64,000 nt of DNA from JAICWP01 sp035252015 (lineage in GTDB: Bacteria > Acidobacteriota > Terriglobia > Terriglobales > Acidobacteriaceae): positions 10,702 through 74,701 of the forward strand of contig DATFDP010000044.1 of the NCBI GenBank assembly GCA_035252015.1, written 5' to 3'. The translations under genes and the position numbers were made by a program. Positions 9,773 through 19,103 of this stretch are shown piece by piece; within the stretch, counting starts at the first letter, position 1, and every line of letters begins with the position of its first letter. The notes beneath the pieces are model-generated. The model was not told the DNA's origin. It made no database searches and saw only the letters and a list, made by a program, of their open reading frames with translations.

Positions 9773-11953
9773 ATGATCTCACTGCGTCTCGTCGCCATCG
9801 CCCTGTTACTGACATTTTTCGCCACGCCGCCTTCCCTTCAATCCGCGCATCCCGACGCGCCAGCCATGCGGGGATTCAGCGCCGGCGAAGCAGCCAAAGA
9901 GAACGACGTCGAGCATAGATTCCGAGCCATTCCATCACCACAGGAAGAGAGCAGGCAGCATCGGATTTTCACGGCGGAGCCGCACATTGCCGGATCGGCC
10001 CGCAATAACGAGCTGGCGCGTTACATTGCCGAGCAATGGAAAAAGCAGGGCCTGGAGGATGTGCGCATCCGCCGCTACGACGTCTACAGTACCCAACCGC
10101 GCAGCACTTCCCTGGAGATGGTGAGTCCGGTGCACTACGTCGCTGGCTTGCGCGAGCAGCCCTTTCCGGAAGACCCCGACACCGGCAACAAGGCAGTGTC
10201 CTCAGCCTGGACCGGCATGTCTCTCTCGGGCGAGATCACGGCTCCGCTGGTGTATGCCCACAGCGGCAATCCTGAAGATTACGACTACCTGCGTCAGCAG
10301 GGCATCAGCGTGCGCGGCAAGATTGTTCTGGTGCGCTACTCCAATCCTTACAGCTATCGAGGTTTCAAAGCGCTGACGGCGGAGCGCGAAGGCGCGGCCG
10401 CCATCCTCATCTATAGCGACCCTGCCGAGGACGGTTATAAAAAAGGAAAAGTCTTCCCGGACGGGCCATGGGGCCCGGAAAGCCACATCCAGCGCGGGGC
10501 CATCACTTACGATTTCATAGTGCCTGGAGATCCCCTGACTCCGGGGTGGGCGTCAGTACCGGGAGCCAGGCACATTGCGGTGAAAGATGCGCGCTCGCTG
10601 CCCAAGATCATGGCGCTGCCGCTCTCCTGGCATGACGCCAAGCCGCTGCTGGAGCACATTGGTGGTCCGGCGGCTCCGCAGGACTGGCAGGGCGGCCTTC
10701 CCATCACATACCACCTCGGCGGCAAGGATGCGCAAGTCCATCTCAAAATTGATATGGACAATTCCATCAAGCCCTATTATGTCGTGGAAGCCCGCATTCG
10801 CGGCTCGCAATTCGCGGACGAATGGGTGGTGATGGGCAACCACCGCGATGCCTGGGTGTTTGGCGGGGTGGATCCCAGCAGCGGCACCGCGTCCATGATG
10901 GAGCTGACGCGCGGCTTGGGCCAACTGTTGCGCCAGGGAATCCGGCCCAGGCGCACGCTGGTGATTTGCAGCTGGGACGGCGAAGAAGTCGGGCTGACCG
11001 GGTCCACGGAATGGGGCGAGCAATTTCAGGACGATTTGCGCAAAAAGGCGGTCGCCTACATCAACGTGGATTCGTCCACCTCGGGTCCCAACTTCGAGGG
11101 CAGCGCGGTGGGATCGCTCGCGCCATTGCTGCGTGAGGTGAGCCACGGTTTCCAGGATCCGGCAACAGGCCAGTCGCTTTACGAGGCATGGAAAGCATCG
11201 GTGGAGCGAGCGCGGGAAGCACGAAAGGAAACACCTGTCAGCGACGCCAACCTGGTGGACACACGCATTGGCAGCGGCTCGGACCATACGGTTTTTCTCA
11301 ACCATGTGGGTATGCCGGTGATCGGCCTCGACTTTGACGGGCCCTATGGCGTGTATCACTCCATGTACGACGATTTTTACTGGATCAATCACTTTGGCGA
11401 TCCGGGATACCGCTACCACACGCTGATGTCTCAGTTGTGGGGCGCACTCGCCCTGCGGCTGGCGAATGCCGACCTGCTGCCCTTCGATTTCGGCGAGTAC
11501 GGCGAAAATATCGCGCAATTCGTGGATGAGTTGGAAAAGGGAAAGGACCTGAGCCGGCTGGACCTGCGGCCACTGCGAGCCGCGATTACGGATTTTGTTG
11601 GCGCTGGCCGCAAGCTTGATGCCGCGGAACAGCAGGCGCTCGCTTCCGGCAAAATCAACCCGGCGGTCGAGCAGGACGTGAATCAGGGCACGATGAAGAT
11701 AGAACGAAATTGGCTGAATCCGGAGGGTATTCCAGGGCGCCCCTGGTTCGAGCACATGCTTTACGGCGCCCGCTACACCTACGCTCATTTAGAGCTTCCG
11801 GCAATAACAGAGGCCGTTGAGAAGGCCGACTGGACCACTGCACAACAGCAAACCGAATTGCTCCGGCAGGCGGTTGAGAAGAATACTCAGCTGGTTCAGG
11901 ACCTCGCGAACCGCCTGCAAAGCTCCGTTCAATCAGGAGGGCACGCGGAGTGA
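9773..11953 (+). CDS. M28 family metallopeptidase (glutamate carboxypeptidase II-like)
   Basis: A 726-residue exported peptidase with an N-terminal signal (about residues 1-24). It has the layout of glutamate carboxypeptidase II and related M28B enzymes: a protease-associated domain insert (about 130-290), the di-zinc peptidase domain (about 320-560) and a C-terminal helical dimerisation domain. Zinc ligands are visible as NHRDAW (His357, Asp359), WDGEE (catalytic Glu404 and ligand Glu405), the Asp in VDSS, and YHSMYDD (His529). The enzyme should remove C-terminal acidic or other residues from peptides outside the cytoplasm. Its stop overlaps the GTG start of the next gene (GTGA), so translation is coupled. 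Confidence 0.9.
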   Translation: MISLRLVAIALLLTFFATPPSLQSAHPDAPAMRGFSAGEAAKENDVEHRFRAIPSPQEESRQHRIFTAEPHIAGSARNNELARYIAEQWKKQGLEDVRIRRYDVYSTQPRSTSLEMVSPVHYVAGLREQPFPEDPDTGNKAVSSAWTGMSLSGEITAPLVYAHSGNPEDYDYLRQQGISVRGKIVLVRYSNPYSYRGFKALTAEREGAAAILIYSDPAEDGYKKGKVFPDGPWGPESHIQRGAITYDFIVPGDPLTPGWASVPGARHIAVKDARSLPKIMALPLSWHDAKPLLEHIGGPAAPQDWQGGLPITYHLGGKDAQVHLKIDMDNSIKPYYVVEARIRGSQFADEWVVMGNHRDAWVFGGVDPSSGTASMMELTRGLGQLLRQGIRPRRTLVICSWDGEEVGLTGSTEWGEQFQDDLRKKAVAYINVDSSTSGPNFEGSAVGSLAPLLREVSHGFQDPATGQSLYEAWKASVERAREARKETPVSDANLVDTRIGSGSDHTVFLNHVGMPVIGLDFDGPYGVYHSMYDDFYWINHFGDPGYRYHTLMSQLWGALALRLANADLLPFDFGEYGENIAQFVDELEKGKDLSRLDLRPLRAAITDFVGAGRKLDAAEQQALASGKINPAVEQDVNQGTMKIERNWLNPEGIPGRPWFEHMLYGARYTYAHLELPAITEAVEKADWTTAQQQTELLRQAVEKNTQLVQDLANRLQSSVQSGGHAE

Positions 11954-12975
11954 AACGGCGCGGAGTTCTCCTGCTTGCGGTACTTGGATTGGCCTTCGCA
12001 ACGACGGCAGCAGCACAATCTGCAACCCAGGCCGCCGCCGCTGAGTCTCTCAACCAACTGCGAGATGAACTGCAGGCCATCCGGCGGGCCTTTCCCGGCC
12101 AGATGTCCGTCTACATGAAGAATCTCTCCACCGGGGATGAGATCGCGTTCGATGCGGACACGGTTTACGAAACCTTCAGCGTAATCAAACTGGCCATTGC
12201 AGCTGAGGTGCTGCGCGACGCGGAAGCAGGCAAGTTTTCTCTGGGCGATCGCATCGCTATCACGCCCGCCGACCGCCGCCTGCCCTCGGGGGTACTGTAC
12301 TCGCTGGATCCGGGCCTGCAGCCCACCGTGCGTGACCTGCTCACGCTCATGATCATCATCAGCGACAATGAGGCCACCGACATCCTGGCCGACAAGGTCG
12401 GCCGCGCGAACATTACGGCCTACATGCACAGCCTGGGACTGAAGAACACCAGCACACAGTTCTCCGATCTGGATTGGGATCGCACTTGGCTGGGAACACT
12501 CGATCCGAGTTATAAGAACGCAAGTGGCGACCAGACCATCAAGTTCCCCTTCGATAAGTACAGCGAGTCGCAGGTCAGCGCGGCGTTCGGACACACCATT
12601 TACGACGCCGGCATCTACTTCGGCCACAGCACCACGCGCGAAATAGGTCAACTGCTGGAGTGGGCTGCCGAGGGCAAGTTGGTTTCCAAAAAGGCAAGCA
12701 CCCTGCTCCTGGACATCATGGAAAAGCAGCAGGTGAATGACCGCTTTCCCTTATACCTGGAACATGTCCGCATCGCGCACAAAACTGGGGACGGCCAGCC
12801 GTTTATCGCCAACGACGCTGGTGTGCTGTGGGTACACGATCAACCCATCGTGCTGGTGGTCTTCACCGGGCACCATCGTGGCCCAACCTCTTCCCTGCAC
12901 GATTCCATCGCGCGAGTGGCCGCCTTCGTGGTGCGGCATTACGGTGGCAAAGTGACGCGCGACTTCAAGCCATGA
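11950..12975 (+). CDS. Class A beta-lactamase-like serine hydrolase, no Glu166 equivalent
   Basis: A 341-residue exported protein with a signal peptide (about 1-22). The penicillin-binding fold motifs are present in order: SVIK (Ser77, Lys80), SDN (Ser138) and KTG (Lys278). The omega-loop segment that in class A beta-lactamases reads E-P-E-L-N appears here as DWDRTWLGTLDPSYKN, so the general-base glutamate needed to deacylate beta-lactams is not seen. It may therefore act on another amide or ester, or bind peptidoglycan, rather than give resistance. The GTG start is preceded by AGGAGG and overlaps the M28 stop. The stop overlaps an ATG in the next frame. Confidence 0.8.
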   Translation: MKRRGVLLLAVLGLAFATTAAAQSATQAAAAESLNQLRDELQAIRRAFPGQMSVYMKNLSTGDEIAFDADTVYETFSVIKLAIAAEVLRDAEAGKFSLGDRIAITPADRRLPSGVLYSLDPGLQPTVRDLLTLMIIISDNEATDILADKVGRANITAYMHSLGLKNTSTQFSDLDWDRTWLGTLDPSYKNASGDQTIKFPFDKYSESQVSAAFGHTIYDAGIYFGHSTTREIGQLLEWAAEGKLVSKKASTLLLDIMEKQQVNDRFPLYLEHVRIAHKTGDGQPFIANDAGVLWVHDQPIVLVVFTGHHRGPTSSLHDSIARVAAFVVRHYGGKVTRDFKP

Positions 12976-13064
12976 GCACTCCACATACCATTGCAGGGAT
13001 CCCGCCGGCACACTCCGTTAATATTCACCGCAAGAACGCGTCCGCCCGGCGGGCAGAGGCCTTC

Positions 13065-15881
13065 ATGATCCGATATTTCATTGTTTTTCTGTTGCTGCCA
13101 GTATTGACAGGAGCCGCGCTGGCGCAAACCGCCGCCGCTCCCGATATGCCCGAACCCGGTTCCGCGGAAGCAATTGCCGCCGCGACCACGGAAAAGGATT
13201 TCATTTCTCCCTGGGTCTCTTATCTGCCGCACTCCTCCACCGTGCCCTCACCTATGGCGTTTCTGGGGCGAATTCCCGGGGTGCCGGGCGAACTCGCCGG
13301 GACAGTCAAGACTTACGCTTACTGCCGCGCTTTGGCCGCTGCTTCGCCCAGGGTTCGCGTTTTCACTTTAGGACGCAGCGAAGAAGGACGCGAAATCATA
13401 ATGGTGGCAATCGCCGACGAAGCCGGCATTCGTGAATTGGATCAGCTGAAGTCTGCAACCGCTGCCCTCGCTGATCCGCGGCGCACCGATCCGGCCGCCG
13501 CCCAGCGGCTGATAAAGAGTTCACGGCCTATCTATTATTTCAATGCTGCTCTGCACTCTGACGAGACGGGCTCCACGGAGGCCATGCTCGAACTGGCCTA
13601 CCGTTTAGCGGTTTCCGAGCAGCCGATGATCCGCCGCATTCGCGAGCGACTGGTGGTGCTCATCAATCCCATTTCCAACCCCGATGGCCGCGACAAGATG
13701 GTGGACTGGTTCTACGCCTACCTCAAGGGCAAGACCGACTACGCGAACCTGCCTCGCCAGTCTCCGCCCTACTGGTCGAAATACACCTTCGTGGACATCA
13801 ACCGCGATACCCATCAGCAGACGCACGAGACCACCAAGGCGGTGCACCGCATGTTTCACGAGTGGCACCCGACCGTGGTCCACGACCTCCACGAAGGCGT
13901 GCCCATGCTGATGACCTGGAACGGCACCGGCCCTTACAACCCAGATGTTGATCCCATCACCTATGCGGAGTTCCTGGAACTCAGCTTCCACGAAGTGCAG
14001 GTTATGACGGCGATGGCCATGCCCGGCGTTTCCACCTGGAATTTTGGCGAGGCATTTGCCCACCTTTATCTGGACTCTGTGGCCATGAACCACAACAGCA
14101 TCGGGCGCGGTTATGAGACGTTCGGCAACGGCTCAACTGAAACCATGCGCCGCACCCTTGACCCCTCGGACACAAAGATGGAGTGGTATCGGCCGCTCCC
14201 GCCCAAATCGCAGCAGGTTGTGTGGTCAGCGCGCGACAACTTGAATTATCAGGAAACTGCCGCCCTCGCCGCACTGGACTACAGCGCCGACCACGCTCAG
14301 CACATGCTGCAGAATTTTTACAAGAAAGGTTGGGATTCCTGGCAGAAAGGGCTGCACGAGCCGCCTTATGCGTTCCTCATTCCCGCCGATCAGGGCGACC
14401 GCATGCGTGTGGCCCAGATGGTGGGCCGCCTCATCGGTCAGCACATCGAGGTGGGCGTGGCGCAAGCGCCAATCCAACTTAAAGATGCCAGCTTCCCTGC
14501 CGGCACCTACGTCGTACGCTTGGATCAACCTTACCGCAATTACGCCGTAGATCTGCTCACGCCGCAGCATTATCCCAAGGACGGTGGCGAGCCTTACGAT
14601 GATGTCTCCTGGGAACTACCCGCCCACTATCACCTACGGGCGATTCCAACCGTCGACACGGCGGTGCGTTCTGTTCCCCTTGTCGCCCTGTCTGCCCCGC
14701 CACATCCAGGAGGCACTGTCGCCGGCAACGGCCCCGTATTCCTTTTAAAAGATACCGGGCAGGAAAGCCTGCTGGCGGCACGCTACCGCCTCAGCCGGTT
14801 CCGAGTGCAGATTGCCGAGCACGCTTTTAATGAAGAAGGCACAGAATTTCCCGCTGGCTCCTGGATTTTCCCTGCCCAGGACGGGCTGGCCGCAGAACTG
14901 CGATCCGCAGCGGCGGAACTCGGCCTGAATCTCACCAGCGCTGCCGCCATTCCCGCGGTACCCCATCATGCTGCTCCGGCGCCTCGCATCGGGCTTTGGG
15001 TACCATGGGCGGACACGGATTCCATCGGCTGGATCCGCTACTCCCTTGACCAACGTAAAGTCCCTTATACCTACCTGCGCGATGAAGACATTCGCGCCGG
15101 CGGCTTGCGCGACAAAGTTGACATCCTCCTCTACGGCCATGTGGACCTCGAGTTGGCGGAACAGATCCAGGGCTTGCCCAAGGCTTGGGGGCCAATGCCC
15201 TACAAAAAGACTCCACGCACGCCAAGCTTTGGCACGCCGGCTGAATCCGATGACATAACCGGCGGCATTGGATGGGAAGGCATGGCGCAATTGCAGAAGT
15301 TTGTAGAAAGCGGCGGGCTGATGGTCACTTTGGGCAGCGGTTCCATGCTGGCTTTGGAAGGCGGAATTGTGCGCGGGGTGCGGCGTGCGGCCGGCGGCGT
15401 GCCCCGCAGCACGCAAGGTGGTGGGGCCGCCTCGGCTGCCGCCTCCGAAAATGCCGCCACCCGCACTCCCGGCGCTCATGTGCGCGTCACCTTCGCGCGC
15501 CCTGACCATCCCCTCGCCTACGGCTACCCCGTGCGTACGTGGGTATTCCGCCAAAACTTTCCTCTGTACGACGTGCCTCTGCGATGGCTCCGCATGGCCT
15601 ACTGCACCAGTTGCCTCGATGGTCCGGAAGACCGCAGCGGGATTGTGTTGCAGTGGGGCGACAGCGAGAGTGCGCCTTTAGTAGTGAGTGGCCAGGCGTG
15701 GGGACAGGCGGGACTGATTGGCCGTCCGGCGATTCTGGACATGCCGGTGGGCCACGGCCGCGTGGTGGCGTTCAACTTTAATCCCGTACACCGCGATTTG
15801 AATCGCGGCGACCAGCGCCTGTTATGGAATGCCATCCTGAACTGGCAAGCGATCTTGCAGGAGACCGGAGTGGGCCACTAA
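13065..15881 (+). CDS. Exported M14 family zinc carboxypeptidase
   Basis: A 938-residue protein with a Sec signal starting MIRYFIVFLLLPVLTGAAL. The M14 carboxypeptidase domain occupies about residues 60-420: LHSDETGS gives His164 and Glu167, HDLHEG gives the third zinc ligand (His273 or His276), and the segment GRGYETFGNGSTETM resembles the region around the catalytic glutamate. The remaining 500 residues include a GATase-like or beta-rich region typical of large bacterial M14 proteins. I placed the start at 13065 because the signal peptide begins there and AGAGG lies just before it. An ATG at 12972 overlapping the previous stop is in frame but would bury the signal. Third gene of a likely peptide-degrading operon. 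Confidence 0.85.
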   Translation: MIRYFIVFLLLPVLTGAALAQTAAAPDMPEPGSAEAIAAATTEKDFISPWVSYLPHSSTVPSPMAFLGRIPGVPGELAGTVKTYAYCRALAAASPRVRVFTLGRSEEGREIIMVAIADEAGIRELDQLKSATAALADPRRTDPAAAQRLIKSSRPIYYFNAALHSDETGSTEAMLELAYRLAVSEQPMIRRIRERLVVLINPISNPDGRDKMVDWFYAYLKGKTDYANLPRQSPPYWSKYTFVDINRDTHQQTHETTKAVHRMFHEWHPTVVHDLHEGVPMLMTWNGTGPYNPDVDPITYAEFLELSFHEVQVMTAMAMPGVSTWNFGEAFAHLYLDSVAMNHNSIGRGYETFGNGSTETMRRTLDPSDTKMEWYRPLPPKSQQVVWSARDNLNYQETAALAALDYSADHAQHMLQNFYKKGWDSWQKGLHEPPYAFLIPADQGDRMRVAQMVGRLIGQHIEVGVAQAPIQLKDASFPAGTYVVRLDQPYRNYAVDLLTPQHYPKDGGEPYDDVSWELPAHYHLRAIPTVDTAVRSVPLVALSAPPHPGGTVAGNGPVFLLKDTGQESLLAARYRLSRFRVQIAEHAFNEEGTEFPAGSWIFPAQDGLAAELRSAAAELGLNLTSAAAIPAVPHHAAPAPRIGLWVPWADTDSIGWIRYSLDQRKVPYTYLRDEDIRAGGLRDKVDILLYGHVDLELAEQIQGLPKAWGPMPYKKTPRTPSFGTPAESDDITGGIGWEGMAQLQKFVESGGLMVTLGSGSMLALEGGIVRGVRRAAGGVPRSTQGGGAASAAASENAATRTPGAHVRVTFARPDHPLAYGYPVRTWVFRQNFPLYDVPLRWLRMAYCTSCLDGPEDRSGIVLQWGDSESAPLVVSGQAWGQAGLIGRPAILDMPVGHGRVVAFNFNPVHRDLNRGDQRLLWNAILNWQAILQETGVGH

Positions 15882-15924
15882 GCCATTTGGATCCAGATCT
15901 ACCGGAAAAACCGGCGCACACCCA

Positions 15925-16827
15925 TTACTGTTCTGCATAAACGCTTTTGACGAAATCGGCCGCGTTGGTATTGGGCCAGTCGGGATATTGAGTTTTAAGG
16001 TACGCGCTAACCTGTTTGCCTGCGTCCTCTGCTGAGACACGCTGCTGTTTGAGAGCAAGCGCTCGCGTGCGGATTTCTGAGATCAGTTTCACTTCAGCCG
16101 CCACCAGCGAACCGTCGCCGGGAGCACTGTGATCGGGCAAGACGTGTGCAACAGGGAGTGCGGCCACCTTCTCCAGCACGGCAAGCCAGCTCGCAGGTGT
16201 GCCGCCGTCACCGAAGATGTGCGGCATGGTCTTGTTCTGCACCACGTCGCCTGAAACCAAAGTACGATCCGGTTCAACGAAAGTAAGCTCATCTCCTTTG
16301 GTGTGAGCGCCGCCAAACCAGAGCAGCCGCGCCCTAACCCCGCCCAAGTCAATGGTTACTTCCCGGTCAAACGTCATGTCTGGCGGACGCAGTACCACAC
16401 CAGCTAGCAGGTCTTTGATTTGCGCTGACCGGCTACTGAACATGTCAATCATTTCCTGCCCGTGCTTCTCCATCTCCTGCTGCTGCACGGCGTCGCGTAT
16501 CAAAATGGTATTGGGAGGGAAACCCGGCTCCCCACCAGCGTGCTCCGGATGGAAGTGAGTGGTAGTGAGAAACAGCTTGTGGTTCTCAGGTGCTAGTCTT
16601 GCCGCCACGCGCGCGGCAGTGGCTCCATTCTTCGGCCCTAAACCTGTGTCAACAACGAGCGTGGCGTGCTTACCGACCACGATGCCGACATTGGGGAAGC
16701 CCATGATTGCCCAGACGTGGTCAGAGATCCTGGTTGTGTTCTCGCTAAGCATTGGATTGCTCATCTGCGCGGGTGCAGCACTCACACCGAGGGCGACCAG
16801 AATCACAAACGTCAAGAGTGCCTTCAT
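15925..16827 (-). CDS. Exported metallo-beta-lactamase-fold hydrolase
   Basis: A 300-residue protein with a clean signal peptide (MKALLTFVILVALGVSAAPAQ). The fold is recognised from HVWAIMGFPNVGIVVG, the zinc site THFHPEHAGG (His91, His93, His96), WFGGAHTKGDEL and LPDHSAPGDGS. The canonical H-x-H-x-D-H motif has Glu95 instead of aspartate, a change at a zinc-2 ligand. Members of this superfamily hydrolyse thioesters, lactones, beta-lactams or phosphoesters; nothing here points to one substrate. The ATG at 16827 was preferred over an upstream in-frame start because AGGAGAGG precedes it and the signal peptide begins there. It converges on the M14 gene with a 43-base gap. Confidence 0.82.
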   Translation of the reverse strand: MKALLTFVILVALGVSAAPAQMSNPMLSENTTRISDHVWAIMGFPNVGIVVGKHATLVVDTGLGPKNGATAARVAARLAPENHKLFLTTTHFHPEHAGGEPGFPPNTILIRDAVQQQEMEKHGQEMIDMFSSRSAQIKDLLAGVVLRPPDMTFDREVTIDLGGVRARLLWFGGAHTKGDELTFVEPDRTLVSGDVVQNKTMPHIFGDGGTPASWLAVLEKVAALPVAHVLPDHSAPGDGSLVAAEVKLISEIRTRALALKQQRVSAEDAGKQVSAYLKTQYPDWPNTNAADFVKSVYAEQ

Positions 16828-17005
16828 CAGTGCCTCTCCTGGACTATCGAGGTTCGGGTAATAACGACGAGGTCGCGTTAGGAACAAGGTCCCAGTTTCA
16901 CGTTGGCGGAAAACAGCACCATAGTACTAAGATTCATAAGCTCGTGCTGTGCACGCGGCGCTAGGTCGGCCGAAGCAATCGCCAGAGAGCAGGGAGGTAT
17001 CTGTT

Positions 17006-17809
17006 ATGCATGTTGACGCTTTGCCCGCGCAAGAGCCGCTTGTCCTCACTACACACGTGAATCGCGTCGCTACACTCACTCTCAATCGCGGGGGGCGATT
17101 CAACCCGCTCTCCAGCCAGATGATTGCCGCCCTCCAGGCGGAGCTGCATGCCACCGCCAAAGATCCCGCGGTAAGGGTAGTAGTTCTCGCCGCTGAAGGA
17201 AAGGGCTTCTGCGCAGGTCATGACCTGCAGGAGATGCGCGCTCACGCTGGCGACAAGAGCTGGCAGCGTCAATTGTTCGACGACTGCAGCCGGATGATGA
17301 TTTCGCTCACCCAAATGCCCCAGCCAGTAATCGCCCGCGTCCACGGTATTGCCACCGCCGCCGGTTGCCAGCTCGTTTCCATGTGCGACCTTGCCGTCGC
17401 CGCCGACACTGCCAGGTTCGCCATGCCGGGAATCAACATCGGTGTCTTCTGCTCCACGCCTGCGGTAGGCGTGGTGCGGAATGTAGGCCGGAAACGCGCC
17501 ATGGAAATGCTCCTCACCGGAGAGACCATTGATGCCCACACCGCGCTCTCTTGGGGGCTGGTCAATCGTGTTGTTCCCGCTGCCCAGCTGGACGCAGAAA
17601 TTGCGCGCTTCACGGACATCATCCTGTCTCGCAGTTCAGCCGCAGTCCAACTCGGTAAGCAGGCCTTCTACGGCCAAGTTGATCGTCCTCTCTCGGCCGC
17701 TTATGACAGCGCGAGCGAGGTGATGGCGTGCAATCTGCTTTTGGAAGATGCCGCCGAAGGGATGGACGCGTTTCTGCAGAAGCGCCCTGCCTCTTGGCGC
17801 GGCAGATGA
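17006..17809 (+). CDS. Enoyl-CoA hydratase/isomerase family protein, ECHDC3-like
   Basis: A 267-residue cytosolic crotonase-fold protein. Oxyanion-hole motifs are GKGFCAGHDL (about 70-79) and the HGIATAAGCQLVSMCD region (about 113-128). Downstream are PGINIGVFCSTPAVG and the helix EMLLTGETIDA typical of the family. The combination AAGCQLV and GxFCSTP closely resembles the ECHDC3 branch of mitochondrial and bacterial hydratase-like proteins, whose in vivo substrate is not settled. The ATG at 17006 has AGGGAGGT eight bases upstream; an earlier in-frame start lacks one. Its stop codon abuts the stop codon of the convergent gene with no bases between them. No fatty-acid genes are adjacent. Confidence 0.85.
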   Translation: MHVDALPAQEPLVLTTHVNRVATLTLNRGGRFNPLSSQMIAALQAELHATAKDPAVRVVVLAAEGKGFCAGHDLQEMRAHAGDKSWQRQLFDDCSRMMISLTQMPQPVIARVHGIATAAGCQLVSMCDLAVAADTARFAMPGINIGVFCSTPAVGVVRNVGRKRAMEMLLTGETIDAHTALSWGLVNRVVPAAQLDAEIARFTDIILSRSSAAVQLGKQAFYGQVDRPLSAAYDSASEVMACNLLLEDAAEGMDAFLQKRPASWRGR

Positions 17810-18922
17810 TCAGTACATGATGGTCTTGGTCAGGTGATGCGGCCAGGACGTGGTGTGGTAATGCGTCCACAGGCGCGCGTCAATTTGCGGAATAATCACC
17901 TGCTGCTCCGGCGGACGCAACTTGTTGATCGCATCCGCCAACAATGCGGTCGCGTATAGACAGTGGGCCCGAATTTCGATCTCCTGAGCGCTGTCACGTG
18001 GAATCAGCTGGTACGAATTGATCGCCTGCTCCAGAGCCGGCGAGTAGCTGGTCATGCCCATCAAGCGCAGCGCCACCGGCACAATGTAGTCGGCGAAGGC
18101 GGTCATTTTCTGCGGATCCTCCAGGCGGAACGCTCCCGTGGCGTTCAATCCTGAATAGATTTGCCAGAAGCCGAGTTGCGCCAGCTTATAAAACTTCACC
18201 TCGTGCCCGTCGTAGAGGCTAACGTCGTTGTAACGCGGGAACTCCGCAGAGAGGCGCTCCACCAGGCCCTTCCCCTGGCCGTATAGGCGTGGCGGACAGG
18301 AGCGGATGAAGTTGTAAAAGCGCCCTCCATATTTCGCCGCCAGCACTTGGCCAGCCTCGCGCAGCAGCACTGTCTTCTCCTCCAGCATGGGGATTTCCAT
18401 ATTGCCGGCAAAGATTTTCTCCATGTCGCGGCGCGTTATCTTTGCTAAAAACTTGCCATCCAGAATGGGAACGCCCTCATCCATCGCGCGTTTCAGGCAG
18501 CCGAACATGGCCTCGGAGTCCGACAGGTGAGCGCCCGCGTAGTCGGTCTGGAACTTCACATGGGTTTTGAAGTCTGTAAACGCTGTATCAATGGTGTTGC
18601 CTACCATGACGAAATCCATGGCGACGTCTGGAGTTTTCTCCAGTCCATAAGGCACCGCCAAATTTGGCATGGGCAGTTCTTCGTAAGCCATCCAGCCGGC
18701 GATCTCCACAATCTTGTCGTAGTGGGTACGCACGTCGCGGGAGTTCTCGATCACTGGCCGCAGGCTCTCCGTGACCGGACTACCCAACGGCGGCGGCCAG
18801 TGAGCCGACTTGGCTGAGCCAGCACTTCTGGACTTGACGCTCTTGGCGGAGCTTTTCCTCGCGGCTGCAATCGTGGCAATAGTGGCAATTCCCTGCAACA
18901 CGTGACGGCGGCTTAAAGTCAT
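17810..18922 (-). CDS. Tat-signal queuosine salvage (DUF2419 / Qng1-like) protein
   Basis: A 370-residue protein. Residues 1-25 form a twin-arginine signal (TLSRRHVLQGIATIATIAAA). The rest matches, in order, the segments I recall for the DUF2419 queuosine-salvage family (human QNG1/C9orf64): LKRAMDEGVPILDGKFL, then the LxEKxxLLREAG helix, GGRFYNFI, FPRYNDVSLYDGHEVKFYK (Lys246), FADY with Asp278, SPALEQAI, EIEIRAHCLYA and a terminal IDARLWTHY. Characterised members hydrolyse queuosine 5'-phosphate or queuosine to release queuine inside the cell. Here the conserved FADYRVPQ reads FADYIVPVA, and export is predicted. The start at 18922 has GAGGA six bases upstream. It diverges from an exported cytidine deaminase, suggesting extracytoplasmic nucleoside scavenging. 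Confidence 0.78.
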   Translation of the reverse strand: MTLSRRHVLQGIATIATIAAARKSSAKSVKSRSAGSAKSAHWPPPLGSPVTESLRPVIENSRDVRTHYDKIVEIAGWMAYEELPMPNLAVPYGLEKTPDVAMDFVMVGNTIDTAFTDFKTHVKFQTDYAGAHLSDSEAMFGCLKRAMDEGVPILDGKFLAKITRRDMEKIFAGNMEIPMLEEKTVLLREAGQVLAAKYGGRFYNFIRSCPPRLYGQGKGLVERLSAEFPRYNDVSLYDGHEVKFYKLAQLGFWQIYSGLNATGAFRLEDPQKMTAFADYIVPVALRLMGMTSYSPALEQAINSYQLIPRDSAQEIEIRAHCLYATALLADAINKLRPPEQQVIIPQIDARLWTHYHTTSWPHHLTKTIMY

Positions 18923-19103
18923 TGGCATTCCTCGGTATGGGTGTCGTCCCCGCAAAATCGAAGAAAGGCGGTAGCTTACTCCTGCTTTCAACCTCGGAGG
19001 GACAAAAATTCGGCCCTTCAGCGCGTGGAGGAATCAAAGGTAAACACCCGGTGCTGGCATAGTCCTATACTGGTCCGCTCATAAAGTCCCCTCGGAGATA
19101 TCC

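Noticed and set aside
10553..11788. A 411-codon open frame antisense to the M28 peptidase gene.
   Set aside because: It is a shadow of high-GC codon bias; no domain or signal is recognisable and the sense frame is clearly a peptidase.
12828..13064. N-terminal extension of the M14 carboxypeptidase frame into the preceding gene.
   Set aside because: It would overlap the class A-like gene and hide a clean signal peptide starting at 13065.
15896..15916. CCGG-AAAAA-CCGG between the convergent M14 and metallo-beta-lactamase-fold genes as a terminator.
   Set aside because: The stem is only four pairs.
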